Below, piece after piece: positions 16,619-26,695 of a stretch of 64,000 nucleotides of DNA. A program made the translations under genes and the position numbers. The notes below the pieces were generated by a model that had not been told where the DNA came from, ran no database searches, and was given only the letters and a program-made list of their open reading frames with translations. Source of the DNA: JAVBNF01 sp031551725 (GTDB lineage Bacteria; Bacteroidota; Bacteroidia; Bacteroidales; P3); contig JAVBNF010000026.1 in NCBI GenBank assembly GCA_031551725.1, positions 27,134 through 91,133 on the forward strand. The letters are read 5' to 3'. Each line of letters starts with the position of its first letter. The first letter of the stretch is position 1.

Positions 16619-18139
16619 ATGGCAAAATATAATGAACAATTGGCAGCTTCTCTCAAGAAATTGCAGAAGTTGCAGCAACAACAACAAGGTGTTGCTATTA
16701 TTAAATCTTCCGACCTTTCGCAACTGCATTTGTCGCGTTTGCTGAAAAGTGGTTTTCTGATGGAAGTGATGAAAGGGTGGTATATTTCTTCACGTCCGGA
16801 TGTTTTTCCGGGCGATACAACTCCCTGGTATATATCTTATTGGAGTTTTGTGACAGCGTATGCAGACGCAAGATTTGGGAAAGAGAATTGGTGTTTAAGT
16901 CCGGAGCAGTCGTTGCTGATTTATAGCGGAGAGTATACGGTGCCTCGTCAAACTATTTTGCGTTCACCGCTGGCATCTAACAATTTAACGAATTTATTGT
17001 ACGAAACAAGTGTATTCGATTTAAAAACAACGATTGCAACTTCCATTCAGAAAGAAACTCGTTTTCAGTTGAATCTGTACAGTTTAGCCGAGGCTCTGAT
17101 TGAATGTAACCAGGAGTTTTACCGTTCGCAAAACGTTGCAGTTCGCACTTGTTTATCGCTTGTTCGCGATACTTCTGAAATTTTGGCAATTTTGCTTGAG
17201 AAGGGACAGTCATTTAAAGCAGGTCGATTGGCCGGTGCCTTTCGTAATATGGGTAAAAATACATTTGCAGATGAAATACTCCGCTTGATGAAAGATGCCG
17301 GTTATGATGTGCGCGAAAAAGATCCTTTTGAAGAATCTAAAATTATTGATATTCAGCTTGTTGAAAATCCTTATGAGGTGAGATTTAAATTAATGTGGGC
17401 GGAGATGCGTGAAACTGTTTTGTTGTATTTTCCGGAAATGGCTCGAAAACAGAAGAGTGTAGATGATTGTTTGGCTCAAATAGATGCTTCATATCAGCAA
17501 GATGCATATAACTCGCTCTCAATAGAAGGTTATCAGGTAAGCAATGACTTGATTGATCGGGTGAAATCCGGAAGTTGGCAACCGGATGTTGATGCATCGG
17601 ACTCTCAACAACGAAATGCGATGGCTGCGAAAGGGTATTGGTTGGCCTTCCAAAGTGTTCGAAACAGTGTTTTGAAAATTCTTCAAGGGGGAGGGGTCGG
17701 GGAAATTCTTGATAAAGACCATATTGTGTGGTATAGGGAGTTGTTTTCTCCGATGGTTCACGCCACATTGCTTAATTTTGCCGATTTATCCGGATATCGC
17801 AACCATCAAGTGTATATCAGAGGCTCAAAGCACGTCCCTTTGAGTTCCACGGCCGTGCGCCAAGCCATGCCCGTATTGTTCGACCTGCTGAAAAAAGAAC
17901 CAAATGCCGCCGTGCGCGCAGTGCTCGGGCATTTCTTTTTTGCTTATATCCACCCCTATATGGACGGCAACGGACGGCTTGCTCGCTTCTTGATGAACAC
18001 ACAATGGATTTCAGGAGGTTATGATTGGATGATTGTGCCTGTGGCCCGGCGTGAGGAATATATGAAAGCGCTCGAAAAAGCAAGTACTCAAAACGATATA
18101 TCCGATTTTTGTATTTTCTTGTCGAGCCTGCTGAAATAA
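16619..18139 (+). CDS. Fic family AMPylase with N-terminal winged-helix-like domain
   Basis: 507 codons including stop from the ATG at 16619; an upstream in-frame TTG lies inside the repeat array and is rejected. Residues about 20-140 resemble the AbiEi-type antitoxin/regulator fold (SSDLSQLHLSRLLKSGFL, then GWYISSRP). The Fic core has the catalytic motif HPYMDGNGRLAR with His at residue 445. The helix SLSIEG at 299-304 matches the inhibitory motif (S/T)xxxE(G/N), placing it N-terminal to the core (class II), so the enzyme should be self-inhibited by E303. Fic proteins transfer AMP to target hydroxyls. A winged helix joined to Fic suggests autoregulation through the 24-bp repeats. The target is unknown. 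Confidence 0.9.
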   Translation: MAKYNEQLAASLKKLQKLQQQQQGVAIIKSSDLSQLHLSRLLKSGFLMEVMKGWYISSRPDVFPGDTTPWYISYWSFVTAYADARFGKENWCLSPEQSLLIYSGEYTVPRQTILRSPLASNNLTNLLYETSVFDLKTTIATSIQKETRFQLNLYSLAEALIECNQEFYRSQNVAVRTCLSLVRDTSEILAILLEKGQSFKAGRLAGAFRNMGKNTFADEILRLMKDAGYDVREKDPFEESKIIDIQLVENPYEVRFKLMWAEMRETVLLYFPEMARKQKSVDDCLAQIDASYQQDAYNSLSIEGYQVSNDLIDRVKSGSWQPDVDASDSQQRNAMAAKGYWLAFQSVRNSVLKILQGGGVGEILDKDHIVWYRELFSPMVHATLLNFADLSGYRNHQVYIRGSKHVPLSSTAVRQAMPVLFDLLKKEPNAAVRAVLGHFFFAYIHPYMDGNGRLARFLMNTQWISGGYDWMIVPVARREEYMKALEKASTQNDISDFCIFLSSLLK

Positions 18140-18165
18140 ATCCATCAGAAAAAAATAAACAGTAT

Positions 18166-18196
18166 ATTGTCAAATCAAAAAAAAATCGTATCTTTG
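18166..18196 (+). promoter_or_regulatory. Promoter of the M6 peptidase gene
   Basis: ATTG at 18166-18169, a 19-nt gap, and TATCTTTG at 18189-18196. The predicted transcription start falls at about 18201, on top of an upstream ATG, which favours the next in-frame ATG at 18228 as the start codon. Confidence 0.7.
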
Positions 18197-18227
18197 TATA
18201 ATGAGCAAAAAAAATCTAAAACATTAT

Positions 18228-21200
18228 ATGAAGACTCTTAGCAATTTAAAAATCGGTATTAGCGGCATCGTTTCTTGTGTGTCCATGCTAATGCTGCTTA
18301 CCGTGTTTGCAGTATCGGCTTACGCTGTGCCCGCTTATCCGTATCCACTTCCTGTTAAACAGCCGGATGGAACCGACTTGACGATCCGTATTCACGGTAA
18401 TCGTTCTTTTCACTACACCACAACTGAAGACGGTTATGTGATTTTCAAAAATGAAAATGATTATTTCGTTTATGCCGAACGCGACAATGATGGCGAACTT
18501 GTTCCGGGTACAGTTATCGCTCGCAATGCGGAACAACGTACTTCGAAAGACAAGAAATTCTTGAAAGCCTATAAACCTTATGAGGCTTTCAGCGAAAAAA
18601 CAATGTCGAAAGTGCCTAAACACCACGGTTGCGATTTGGCCGAAGATTTGGAAGATCAAGGTGCACACAAAGTGTATCCGAGCAACGGTTCTCCTCGCAG
18701 TTTGGTGATTTTGGTAAACTATCAAGATGTGAAATTTGTGGTTCCGGAACCACAAAAAGCATTTACTCGCTTGTTGAACGAACCCGGCTATACCGGCGAT
18801 CATACTTTGGGAACCGATGGTTATATCGGTAGTGCCCGCGATTATTTTATTGAGTCTTCAAACGGTAAGTTTTCGCCTGTTTTCGACGTTTTCGGGCCTT
18901 ATTTGCTGCCTCGCGAACAAGCATACTATGGAAATAATCCGCGTGAAATGATCAAGGATGCTTGTAATGCCGCTTATGGCGAAGGAGTGAACTTCGCAAA
19001 CTACGATTTCGATGATGACGGTATTGTAGATAACGTTTTTGTTTATTATGCAGGAAATAACTCTGCAGAAAGTCCTGTACAAACAGCCGTTTGGCCGCAA
19101 CGTTGGAATTTAGGCAACTACAAAACCAACTATAACGGAAAAAGCGTTTTCGATTTTGCCTGTACTTCCGAAATGCGTTTCAATTATAAAACACCCGATG
19201 GGATGTGCGGTATCGGCGCTTTTTGCCACGAATTTTCGCACGTAATCGGTTTAACGGACTTGTATAATACACAAGCATCCAGCGAGGATGTGCTTACTCC
19301 TGCGGCCGGAATGAACGACATTATGGCGCGTGGAAACTATGCAAAAACCGGTGATGGTAAAATACCTCCGTCTTATTCGGCTTGGCACCGCTTTTTTGTG
19401 GGCTGGGGAACTCCTAAACAATTGAATATGCCTACAACCGACTTGCGTTTCGGGCCGTTGAATGCCGATGGAGACTTCTATTTTATCACAAACGGCGACT
19501 TTAATATGAGCAACCGCACCCCGGATCCGTCGCGTATTTTTATTCTCGAAAATAGACAACCGATTGGTTTTGATCAAGGTTTATTCGGACACGGTATGCT
19601 GTTGTGGGAAATTAATTATAAACAGAGTCATTGGTTCGCAAATGCTGTTAATACACAAGCAAATGGCGAAAATATTAAACTGATTTTGGCTGACGGCAAG
19701 AAACAGGAAGATTTGGATTCGCTCGGCTATGCCGGAGATTTCTTCCCCGGTGCGACGAATAAAACAAGTTATACAATGGCCGATAAATATGGCGAACTTA
19801 CAAGCATTCGTGAAGACGGTAGAGATCTTGTTTTGGATTTTAATAAAAATAAACAGTATCTGAATATTTCGAAAATGAGTATGGAATTGGATATAAAAAA
19901 GAATTCGACCGATTCTTTTTTTATTGAATCCGATACCGCATGGTATATTTCGCAAAATGCAGCGGGTAAAAAAATGTTCACTGTTTCGCCAACAACAGGC
20001 TCGGGCAATGCTATTATTCGTGTAACGGCTTTAGATTCGGGAACTTTGATTCCTCTTCGTGTTGACACTCTCACAATTATGGGCGATAAAGGTGCTAAAA
20101 ATCTTGTTCAAGAGAAGAAATTTGCTATTAAACAGTCGCCCACTCCTTTAGTGCGCAGTGGTTGGGTGTCGAATATTGATACCGCTCAAGACACGGCTTT
20201 CCATAAACGTATAATAGGAACAGGTGAATGGGGCTTTATTGCCGGTCATAACTCTTATCTAATTCTTGAAATGGCAGAAAGATTTACCAATACAGGTGAG
20301 TATATACTTGATAGTATTCGTTTTTGGCCATACAGAATGGATGCATCCGACTCTACTTCGAAAATCGTTTTTCGTGTGTATGCGGAGGAAAGCGGAGTAC
20401 CGGGACGCGTGTTGGGCGAACAGTCTATCTTGATGAAAGATTATCCGCTTATTACCGATACAACTTTGCCGGATCGCTACCATAGAATAGCATTTAAAAA
20501 CTCGGTGGTTGTGGATGGAAACTTTTATGTAGGAGCTTTAATCGACTATGATAAAAATCCGATGGATACGTTTGCCTTTGTGTTTGCAGATAATGCAAAA
20601 CGTACTCCGGGCAATACTACGGCATTCTTACGCTACCGTTTTTATTGGACAAAAAATAATGATTTTTACAGTATCGGTAATATTGGATATGCATTGGAAG
20701 CCCATATCAATCCGGTTGGATCGGGATTTTTGCCAACTGTAATCTTGGCGGATCCTACGCATGTAACAGACTCCACAATTATATTGAACGCAGATTTAAC
20801 CCGTATCGGTAGCGATTTGCTGGTAGAGAAAGGATTTGAAGTTTCGGCATCGAGCGATTTTTCTTCTGCTGTAGCTTATCCTGTTTCAGGGCTTACGACC
20901 GGCGCTTATGAATATGAATTGAAAGGATTGACTGCAGGAGATATGTTGTATTACAGAGCTTATGTAAAAACGACCGCCGCCACTACCATGAGTCAAGACG
21001 TCCGTTCATTTGTAGTGGGAATTGTTCCTGATTATTTGACGCTTACGCCTTCGACGGTGCATTTGAGTTCAAAAACCGGATCATATGCGCAAGTGGATGT
21101 TTTAACGAATTTGCCGTGGACATCGTCTTATAATGAAAACTCGTTCTATAGTATTGATACGACAAACGGCGATGTCTCTTTGCCGCTGATTGTAACTGCA

Positions 21201-22436
21201 ATTAGCGATAATACAAGCGCTACCGATAGCCGAGTTGATACGGTCACGTTTACAGCCGGCGGCTTGGCTTCCAAATTGGTGGTTGTTCAAGATCCGAAGC
21301 CGATAGTCGTACTCCCTACTGTTTCGGCAACGAGCTATAAAAGACCTGTTGGCCGCAACTGCGCTGTTGTGACAGTTAACGTTTCTGATCAAGGAAAAGG
21401 AACTGTTTTGGAACGTGGTATTTATTGGACAACATCCAGTAAATGGGACGGAACATCGACGAAAGTAAAAGCTACTACAAACGGCATAGGTGCATGCGAT
21501 GTAGAAGTTGACAGCCTACCTGTGAATACATACATTTATACAAAAGGATATGCGGTTAATGAGGCCGGAGAAGCGTTGGATTATGGGAATGGTCAATCAT
21601 TCAGCACATCGAACGAGCCGCTTTATTTGGATGTGAAACGTGCTTTGGTAGTTGTGCCGGATACAAGTGCAGGTGTTGCTGTAATTAAGGTGTCTTCGAG
21701 TGTGCTTTGGCATATTTCTGTGGATAGCATGCAGCCTTGGTTTAGTATTGATAAACTTGAAAAGAATATTTCCGGCCGTCCGACCGAAGATTCGCTGAAA
21801 ATCCACATCCTTAGCGCAAATACAAGTACAGAACCGCGTCATGCAGAAATTACGCTTTCGGGATCCGGTTTGACACGTATAATCAACCTTTATCAAAACG
21901 GAACTGTTCCTTCAACAGATTTCGAAGTGGAACCTAAAAGTATTTATTTTGCATCATTGAGAGACTCCGTGGCTTCTATCAATGTGATGACTGAAAGCGC
22001 TTGGACCCTCACTTGCGATGCCGAATGGCTTAAGTTTAACAAAACATCCGGTACCGGGATGACAGAGGTTCGCGTTTCTGCAAGGGAAGCTAATCCTACA
22101 GCTCCACGTACCGCGGTTGTACATGTTACAAGCGGAGATGTTACCAAAGATGTTACAGTGACACAGGATATTGCTGTGGGTATTAAACCTGTAGTGGACC
22201 AAACTGTTGCTTTGAAAGTTGTGCCTAATCCGGTAGAAGATCATTTTACCGTAAGTACTTCGGCTACGATTAAAGAAGTGAAGATGTTGAATAACATGGG
22301 ACAAGAACTTGATGTTCGTTCGACAATCAAAGGAACTTCCGTAGAAGTAGATGCAAGTCAGTTGCCAACAGGGGCCTATTTAATCCATGTCAAAACCAAT
22401 AAAGGTGTTGGAACGGAAAAGGTTATCAAGCAATAA
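18228..22436 (+). CDS. Secreted M6 family metalloprotease with BACON-type modules and T9SS sorting domain
   Basis: About 1402 residues from 18228, chosen because the ATG at 18201 lies at the predicted transcription start. The signal peptide is MKTLSNLKIGISGIVSCVSM and on, ending AYA. After a propeptide-like region (FHYTTTEDGYVIFKN) comes the M6 peptidase domain: LVILVNYQDVKF, DDDGIVDNVFVYYAG and the zinc motif HEFSHVIGLTD with the first His near residue 334, then DIMARGNY as Met-turn. Residues about 530-600 and 900-1300 hold BACON/fibronectin-like modules (SVLWHISVDSMQPWFSI, ESAWTLTCDAEWLKFN). It ends in a type A sorting domain (LKVVPNPVEDHFTVS). Probably a surface or secreted endopeptidase; substrate unknown. 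Confidence 0.92.
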   Translation: MKTLSNLKIGISGIVSCVSMLMLLTVFAVSAYAVPAYPYPLPVKQPDGTDLTIRIHGNRSFHYTTTEDGYVIFKNENDYFVYAERDNDGELVPGTVIARNAEQRTSKDKKFLKAYKPYEAFSEKTMSKVPKHHGCDLAEDLEDQGAHKVYPSNGSPRSLVILVNYQDVKFVVPEPQKAFTRLLNEPGYTGDHTLGTDGYIGSARDYFIESSNGKFSPVFDVFGPYLLPREQAYYGNNPREMIKDACNAAYGEGVNFANYDFDDDGIVDNVFVYYAGNNSAESPVQTAVWPQRWNLGNYKTNYNGKSVFDFACTSEMRFNYKTPDGMCGIGAFCHEFSHVIGLTDLYNTQASSEDVLTPAAGMNDIMARGNYAKTGDGKIPPSYSAWHRFFVGWGTPKQLNMPTTDLRFGPLNADGDFYFITNGDFNMSNRTPDPSRIFILENRQPIGFDQGLFGHGMLLWEINYKQSHWFANAVNTQANGENIKLILADGKKQEDLDSLGYAGDFFPGATNKTSYTMADKYGELTSIREDGRDLVLDFNKNKQYLNISKMSMELDIKKNSTDSFFIESDTAWYISQNAAGKKMFTVSPTTGSGNAIIRVTALDSGTLIPLRVDTLTIMGDKGAKNLVQEKKFAIKQSPTPLVRSGWVSNIDTAQDTAFHKRIIGTGEWGFIAGHNSYLILEMAERFTNTGEYILDSIRFWPYRMDASDSTSKIVFRVYAEESGVPGRVLGEQSILMKDYPLITDTTLPDRYHRIAFKNSVVVDGNFYVGALIDYDKNPMDTFAFVFADNAKRTPGNTTAFLRYRFYWTKNNDFYSIGNIGYALEAHINPVGSGFLPTVILADPTHVTDSTIILNADLTRIGSDLLVEKGFEVSASSDFSSAVAYPVSGLTTGAYEYELKGLTAGDMLYYRAYVKTTAATTMSQDVRSFVVGIVPDYLTLTPSTVHLSSKTGSYAQVDVLTNLPWTSSYNENSFYSIDTTNGDVSLPLIVTAISDNTSATDSRVDTVTFTAGGLASKLVVVQDPKPIVVLPTVSATSYKRPVGRNCAVVTVNVSDQGKGTVLERGIYWTTSSKWDGTSTKVKATTNGIGACDVEVDSLPVNTYIYTKGYAVNEAGEALDYGNGQSFSTSNEPLYLDVKRALVVVPDTSAGVAVIKVSSSVLWHISVDSMQPWFSIDKLEKNISGRPTEDSLKIHILSANTSTEPRHAEITLSGSGLTRIINLYQNGTVPSTDFEVEPKSIYFASLRDSVASINVMTESAWTLTCDAEWLKFNKTSGTGMTEVRVSAREANPTAPRTAVVHVTSGDVTKDVTVTQDIAVGIKPVVDQTVALKVVPNPVEDHFTVSTSATIKEVKMLNNMGQELDVRSTIKGTSVEVDASQLPTGAYLIHVKTNKGVGTEKVIKQ

Positions 22437-22454
22437 TGTTTTTTGAAAATAATG

Positions 22455-22490
22455 AAAACGGACAGTTCGAGAGGGCTGTCCGTTTTTTTT
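22455..22490 (+). terminator. Rho-independent terminator of the M6 peptidase gene
   Basis: ACGGACAG (22458-22465) pairs with CTGTCCGT, followed by eight T. The stem can extend outward through TTGAAAAT and ATTTTCAA on either side. Confidence 0.9.
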
Positions 22491-22513
22491 ATTTTCAAGT
22501 TTCAGGAAAAAAG

Positions 22514-22680
22514 TTCGGGGAGTTCAGGGAGTTCGGGGAGTTCAGGGAGTTCAGGAAGTTCAGGGAGTTCAGGGAGTTCATATTCTGAACAACTCTAAAC
22601 TTTCTGAACCACTTCTAAACTTCCTGAACAACTTCTAAACTTCCTAAACCACTTCTAAACCCTCTGAACCACTTCTAATC
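22514..22680. repeat. GTTCAGGGA word-repeat array with opposing arm
   Basis: From 22514 to about 22582 a 10-bp unit, GTTCAGGGAG, with G/A variants, is repeated about seven times. From about 22585 the strand sense changes to units of CTGAACCACTTCTAAACTTC, about 21 bp long and repeated four to five times. The two halves are partly complementary and can form a large hairpin between the convergent M6 peptidase and CPBP genes. The same word family occurs at 45523-45660. Confidence 0.7.
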
Positions 22681-22681
22681 T

Positions 22682-23551
22682 TTAATGTGAACTTTTTACG
22701 TGTTGAAGTTTAACAATAAACAACACACTTATCGGCAACAATAAGAATCCTAAAAACGGATGCGATAATGTTTGGTCGATTTGGTCGGGAGAAATTTGCA
22801 TGTATTCATTTCTGTGAAGGAAATCAAGGGTGACAGCCATTGCATTATTCAAAAAATGAATGCAAACCGGCGCCCAAATACTTCCGGAATAAGCAAAAGC
22901 ATATCCCAAAAGGGCGCCGAGTAGGGTGCGGGCAATAAATCCGTAGAATTGGAAGTGTATAAAGCTGAAAATAATAGCTGTTATCCAGACAGATAAATGT
23001 ATTCGTTTTGTTTTTGAAAGAAAAAGTGATTGTAGGCTTCCGCGGAAGAAAAATTCTTCGGCTAAAGCCGGAAGCAATGCGATACATAAGAGGTTAACTG
23101 TTAATCCGCTCCAAGAGCTCACATTTAACAGGCCATTCATTAATTGTTCAAGTTGCAATTCCGTGGCGCGCATGCGTTCTTCCAAGTGTTGAAGTGCTTC
23201 CGGGAAATGGATTTGTTCGCAATAAAAATTACTCCAAGAGATAAAAGGCAATATAAAGATCCACGCAAGCGTCGGGAATAGAAAATAAGCGGCTTTTTGT
23301 TGTTTCTGCGGAGTTAAAAAGCTGAAAGAGGGCTTCTGTATTAACAAGGCAAAAAGTAGGCCGGGGATTAAATACATGCCGATTTGTGAAAAACTTTGAA
23401 CAAATAGCAAGTATTCGCGGCTTCCGCCTTCCCAAATGTGGAGTCCGAGCAATGCAGGTGCGAGTGTGAAAATAGATCCGCAAACAAGCATTGTGGCCAA
23501 TAAGAATAAGAAGGGACGAAGGAAAGGGGAGGGTTGAGCGGCCAAATCCAT
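22682..23551 (-). CDS. CPBP family intramembrane glutamic endopeptidase
   Basis: 289 residues from the Met at 23551. The frame extends to 23611, but the extra 20 codons (MEIQNSKFKIKNPKTE) look like spacer word repeats and are left out. The protein has about seven membrane segments. The conserved motifs of the CAAX protease/bacteriocin-processing family are present: EEFFFRG with E165, E166 and R170, FSFIHFQFYG with the second-motif His, and HFLNNAMAV with the third. The family cleaves within or near the membrane; in bacteria roles include bacteriocin immunity and protein maturation. The function here is unassigned. It is divergent from porZ. Confidence 0.88.
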   Translation of the reverse strand: MDLAAQPSPFLRPFLFLLATMLVCGSIFTLAPALLGLHIWEGGSREYLLFVQSFSQIGMYLIPGLLFALLIQKPSFSFLTPQKQQKAAYFLFPTLAWIFILPFISWSNFYCEQIHFPEALQHLEERMRATELQLEQLMNGLLNVSSWSGLTVNLLCIALLPALAEEFFFRGSLQSLFLSKTKRIHLSVWITAIIFSFIHFQFYGFIARTLLGALLGYAFAYSGSIWAPVCIHFLNNAMAVTLDFLHRNEYMQISPDQIDQTLSHPFLGFLLLPISVLFIVKLQHVKSSH

Positions 23552-23669
23552 GTGTTTACCGGTTTCGGTTTTTGGATTTTTTATTTTAAATTTCGAATTT
23601 TGTATTTCCATGTTTTATAAAAATTACCAACAAAGATAAAAAATATTTTCATATTTGCGCGAAAAACCT

Positions 23670-23677
23670 TATCTTTG
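23670..23677 (+). promoter_or_regulatory. -7 element directly before porZ
   Basis: TATCTTTG stands only 4 nt before the porZ ATG (23682). A clear TTTG at the normal distance is not seen; TTTTC is present. The spacing implies a leaderless or nearly leaderless mRNA. Confidence 0.6.
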
Positions 23678-23681
23678 TTAA

Positions 23682-25970
23682 ATGAAGAGGATTTTATTTG
23701 TTTTGATGCTGTTTCCGCTGTGGGCTTCTGCGCAAGGATTGGCAGTAGGAGCATGGCGAGACCATTTTCCATATGGCTCTTTGATTGCTGTTACCGAAGC
23801 AGACGATAAGATTTATGCTGCAAGCACTTTCGGATTGTTTTCGGTAGAAAAAGAAGGCTTGGAAGTTGAACGGATAAATAAAATTCAGGGGTTGGCCGGA
23901 ACCGGATTGTCTGCGATTGCTTATTCTTCCGCAAATAAGGTCTTGGTTGTTGGCTATCAAGATGGAAATATTGATTTAGTTTTACCTTATTTTGTAAAAA
24001 ATATTCCTTTTATCAAAAATAAGGATATGCAAGGCGGAAAAGGGATTAACCATATTTTTATCAATGGAGATAAGGCTTATCTGGCTTGTGATTTTGGGAT
24101 TGTGTTGATGGATTTGAAAAAACAAGAATTGCAAGAAACTTATTTTATCGGTCCGGACAATTCCAGTGTGAAGGTTTTTGATATTTGTATGTTCGATTCA
24201 TTGTTTTATGCCGGAACGGATGCAGGTTTGTATCATGCTCCGGTGAAAGGTGTGAATTTAAGTAATTCGGCAAACTGGAAGCGTGATACGCTGTTGGGTT
24301 TGACATCTTCATTTTCGAATGTGCAGGCTTTGTCCGGTCGTATTGTGTGCGCGCGCGATGAAGACAACGGCAAGATGTTGTTTCAACGTCAGAAAGGAAC
24401 AAGCTGGCAGTTGTGGAAAACCGTTGATATTAATGAGTTGAAAGCATCTTCCGGTCGTTTCCTGCTTACTTCTTCCGGCACCGATTATCAAGGATATGTG
24501 GAGGTTTATACAGAAGATTTGCAATTAGATTATAGGTGTAAATTTACGGACCCTTCGCAAGCATGGCTTCAAAAGCCGCATGCTTCGATTATTGACAAGA
24601 GCGGCGATTTGTGGATTACCGATAATGAACAAGGTTTAGTACGGGTACGTGAGCTTGGTACGCAGGCCAAATGGATTTCGCCGGATGGACCTCGTTCATC
24701 CACTGTTTTTTCGCTTTCGCAAAAAGGCTCTGAATTATATATGTCGGCCGGTTCTTACAATCAGACATATACACCTGCTTTTCGTTCGTTTATCGTTAGT
24801 TTTTTTGATGGGAAAAATTGGGGTTGGAATTATCTTGCGGGTTATCATGATGCTGTTGCGGTGATTGAAGATCCTCATAAACCCGGACATTATTACGGTT
24901 GTAGTTGGGCCGAAGGCTTGCTTGAATTTGATAATCATACGCTGATTAATCATTACGATACCACAAATAGCACGTTGCGAAATGCGTTTACACAAACCGG
25001 CTCAGGAACGATCCGCGTTGGCGGCGGAGCTATTGACAATGCCGGAAATGTTTGGCTGCCCAATTCTATGGCACCGAAAGCATTGTCGGTAAAACGTACC
25101 GACGGCAGTTGGAATAGTTATGATTTAAGCCCTTACTTTACGGGTAATTTGCAAACACTAATTTGCGATTATTACAATCAATTATGGATGATTGTGCAAA
25201 ATCAACAACTCTTCGTTTCCCGTGAAAGTAACGGCAGTATGGAAACTGTTCAAATGAATTTGAACTTGGGGAATGATGAGCAAACATACAAAGTAAATTG
25301 TATTATTGAAGACGATTTGGGATATTTGTGGGTGGGTACCGACAAAGGTATTAAGATAAATATGACTTCGCTTCAGATTTTCGACAATCCGAACGGCAAT
25401 GTGTCGTCGTCCGAGTTTGAAGTGATTTATGTGGATGGTTTTCCGTTGCTTTATACGGAGGAGATTACTGCTATTGCGACAGATGGCGGCGATCGGAAAT
25501 GGATTGGTACGGCATCTTCGGGAGTGTTTTTAGTGTCGTCGGACGGGTATCAACAAATACATCATTTTACAACAGATAATAGTCCGCTGGTTTCAAATTC
25601 TATTATATCGCTGGCCGTAAGCCCATTAACCGGCGAGGTCTTTATCGGTACCGATAATGGACTGATGGGATACGGCGGCGATGCTACACAAGGAACTTCT
25701 ACAAATAAAAAGGCATTTGTGTATCCAAATCCTGTGAAACCGGATTATAACGGCGAGATTAGTATTCGCGGGCTTACGCAGAATGCGCATGTACGCATCA
25801 CGGATGCGGCTGGAAATTTAGTCTACCAAACAACGGCCAACGGCGGAACAGCTACTTGGAACGGACGTTTGGGTAGCGGAAACCGTGCAGCCAGCGGCGT
25901 GTATTTAGTTTTTGCTACTAACGACGATGGTAGTATTGTGGGTGTTTCCAAGATTTATTTTTTACATTAA
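23682..25970 (+). CDS. porZ: Type IX secretion system component PorZ
   Basis: 762 residues, close to the P. gingivalis PorZ length (about 776). The signal peptide MKRILFVLMLFPLWASA is followed by two beta-propeller regions of the two-component-regulator propeller type (LGYLWVGTDKGIKI, DRKWIGTASSGVFLVS, GEVFIGTDNGLMGYGG), and a C-terminal sorting domain with FVYPNPVKPDYNGEISIRG. PorZ is a surface protein of the T9SS attachment complex that delivers anionic lipopolysaccharide to the sortase PorU. Its presence agrees with the five cargo proteins nearby. It is followed after 3 nt by recO, an arrangement known in other Bacteroidales. The -7 box leaves almost no leader. Confidence 0.88.
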   Translation: MKRILFVLMLFPLWASAQGLAVGAWRDHFPYGSLIAVTEADDKIYAASTFGLFSVEKEGLEVERINKIQGLAGTGLSAIAYSSANKVLVVGYQDGNIDLVLPYFVKNIPFIKNKDMQGGKGINHIFINGDKAYLACDFGIVLMDLKKQELQETYFIGPDNSSVKVFDICMFDSLFYAGTDAGLYHAPVKGVNLSNSANWKRDTLLGLTSSFSNVQALSGRIVCARDEDNGKMLFQRQKGTSWQLWKTVDINELKASSGRFLLTSSGTDYQGYVEVYTEDLQLDYRCKFTDPSQAWLQKPHASIIDKSGDLWITDNEQGLVRVRELGTQAKWISPDGPRSSTVFSLSQKGSELYMSAGSYNQTYTPAFRSFIVSFFDGKNWGWNYLAGYHDAVAVIEDPHKPGHYYGCSWAEGLLEFDNHTLINHYDTTNSTLRNAFTQTGSGTIRVGGGAIDNAGNVWLPNSMAPKALSVKRTDGSWNSYDLSPYFTGNLQTLICDYYNQLWMIVQNQQLFVSRESNGSMETVQMNLNLGNDEQTYKVNCIIEDDLGYLWVGTDKGIKINMTSLQIFDNPNGNVSSSEFEVIYVDGFPLLYTEEITAIATDGGDRKWIGTASSGVFLVSSDGYQQIHHFTTDNSPLVSNSIISLAVSPLTGEVFIGTDNGLMGYGGDATQGTSTNKKAFVYPNPVKPDYNGEISIRGLTQNAHVRITDAAGNLVYQTTANGGTATWNGRLGSGNRAASGVYLVFATNDDGSIVGVSKIYFLH

Positions 25971-25973
25971 CAC

Positions 25974-26695
25974 ATGATTTTCGATACGCGGGGCATCGTC
26001 ATTAACCACATTAAATACGGCGATTCGTCGATTATTGTGCGGATTTATACCGAGCGTTTCGGCCTGCAATCCTATATGGTGAAAGGCGTTCGCAAAGCGA
26101 AAAGCCGACAGCATTCGGCGTGTTTCGAGCCGTTGTCGTTGTTGGAAATGCAGGTCTATCACAAAGAAAACACGTCTTTGCAAATGCTCAAAGAAGTGAA
26201 GGTGGCGCATTTGTACAATTCTGCGTTGCAGGATTTTTCGAAACAAAGTATGCTCCTTTTTTTATCGGAGGTTTTATCAAAAACCATAAAGGAAACCGGT
26301 CCGGACGCGGTTTTGTTCGATTTTATTTTTAATGCATTAAAGATTTTCGATGTTTCGGAACAATCGTGCGTCGATTTTCATTTGGTATTTATGCTTGAGT
26401 TAAGCCGTTATCTGGGTTTTTTTCCTTATCAAGGCGATGGGAAATGCTCGTACTTTGATATGCGGGAAGGCGTTTTTACAACTGTTTGTCCGCCGCATCA
26501 GGAAATTTTATCCGGTGAACATGCTTTGGCTTTGAGCGGATTGGTACAGCATAATTTCGCGGAAGCCCAATATTGCTGTGTGCAGCCTTCATATCGAAGA
26601 ATTTTATTGTCGGCACTCATTGATTTTTATGCGATTCATGTTCCGGATTTTTTGCCGATAAAATCGCATAAGGTGCTGCATGAGATTATGAGGTA

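Noticed and set aside
23552..23611. N-terminal extension of the CPBP protease
   Set aside because: The 20 codons are spacer-type repeats (AAATTC/GAATTT words) and would put a charged tail before the first helix.
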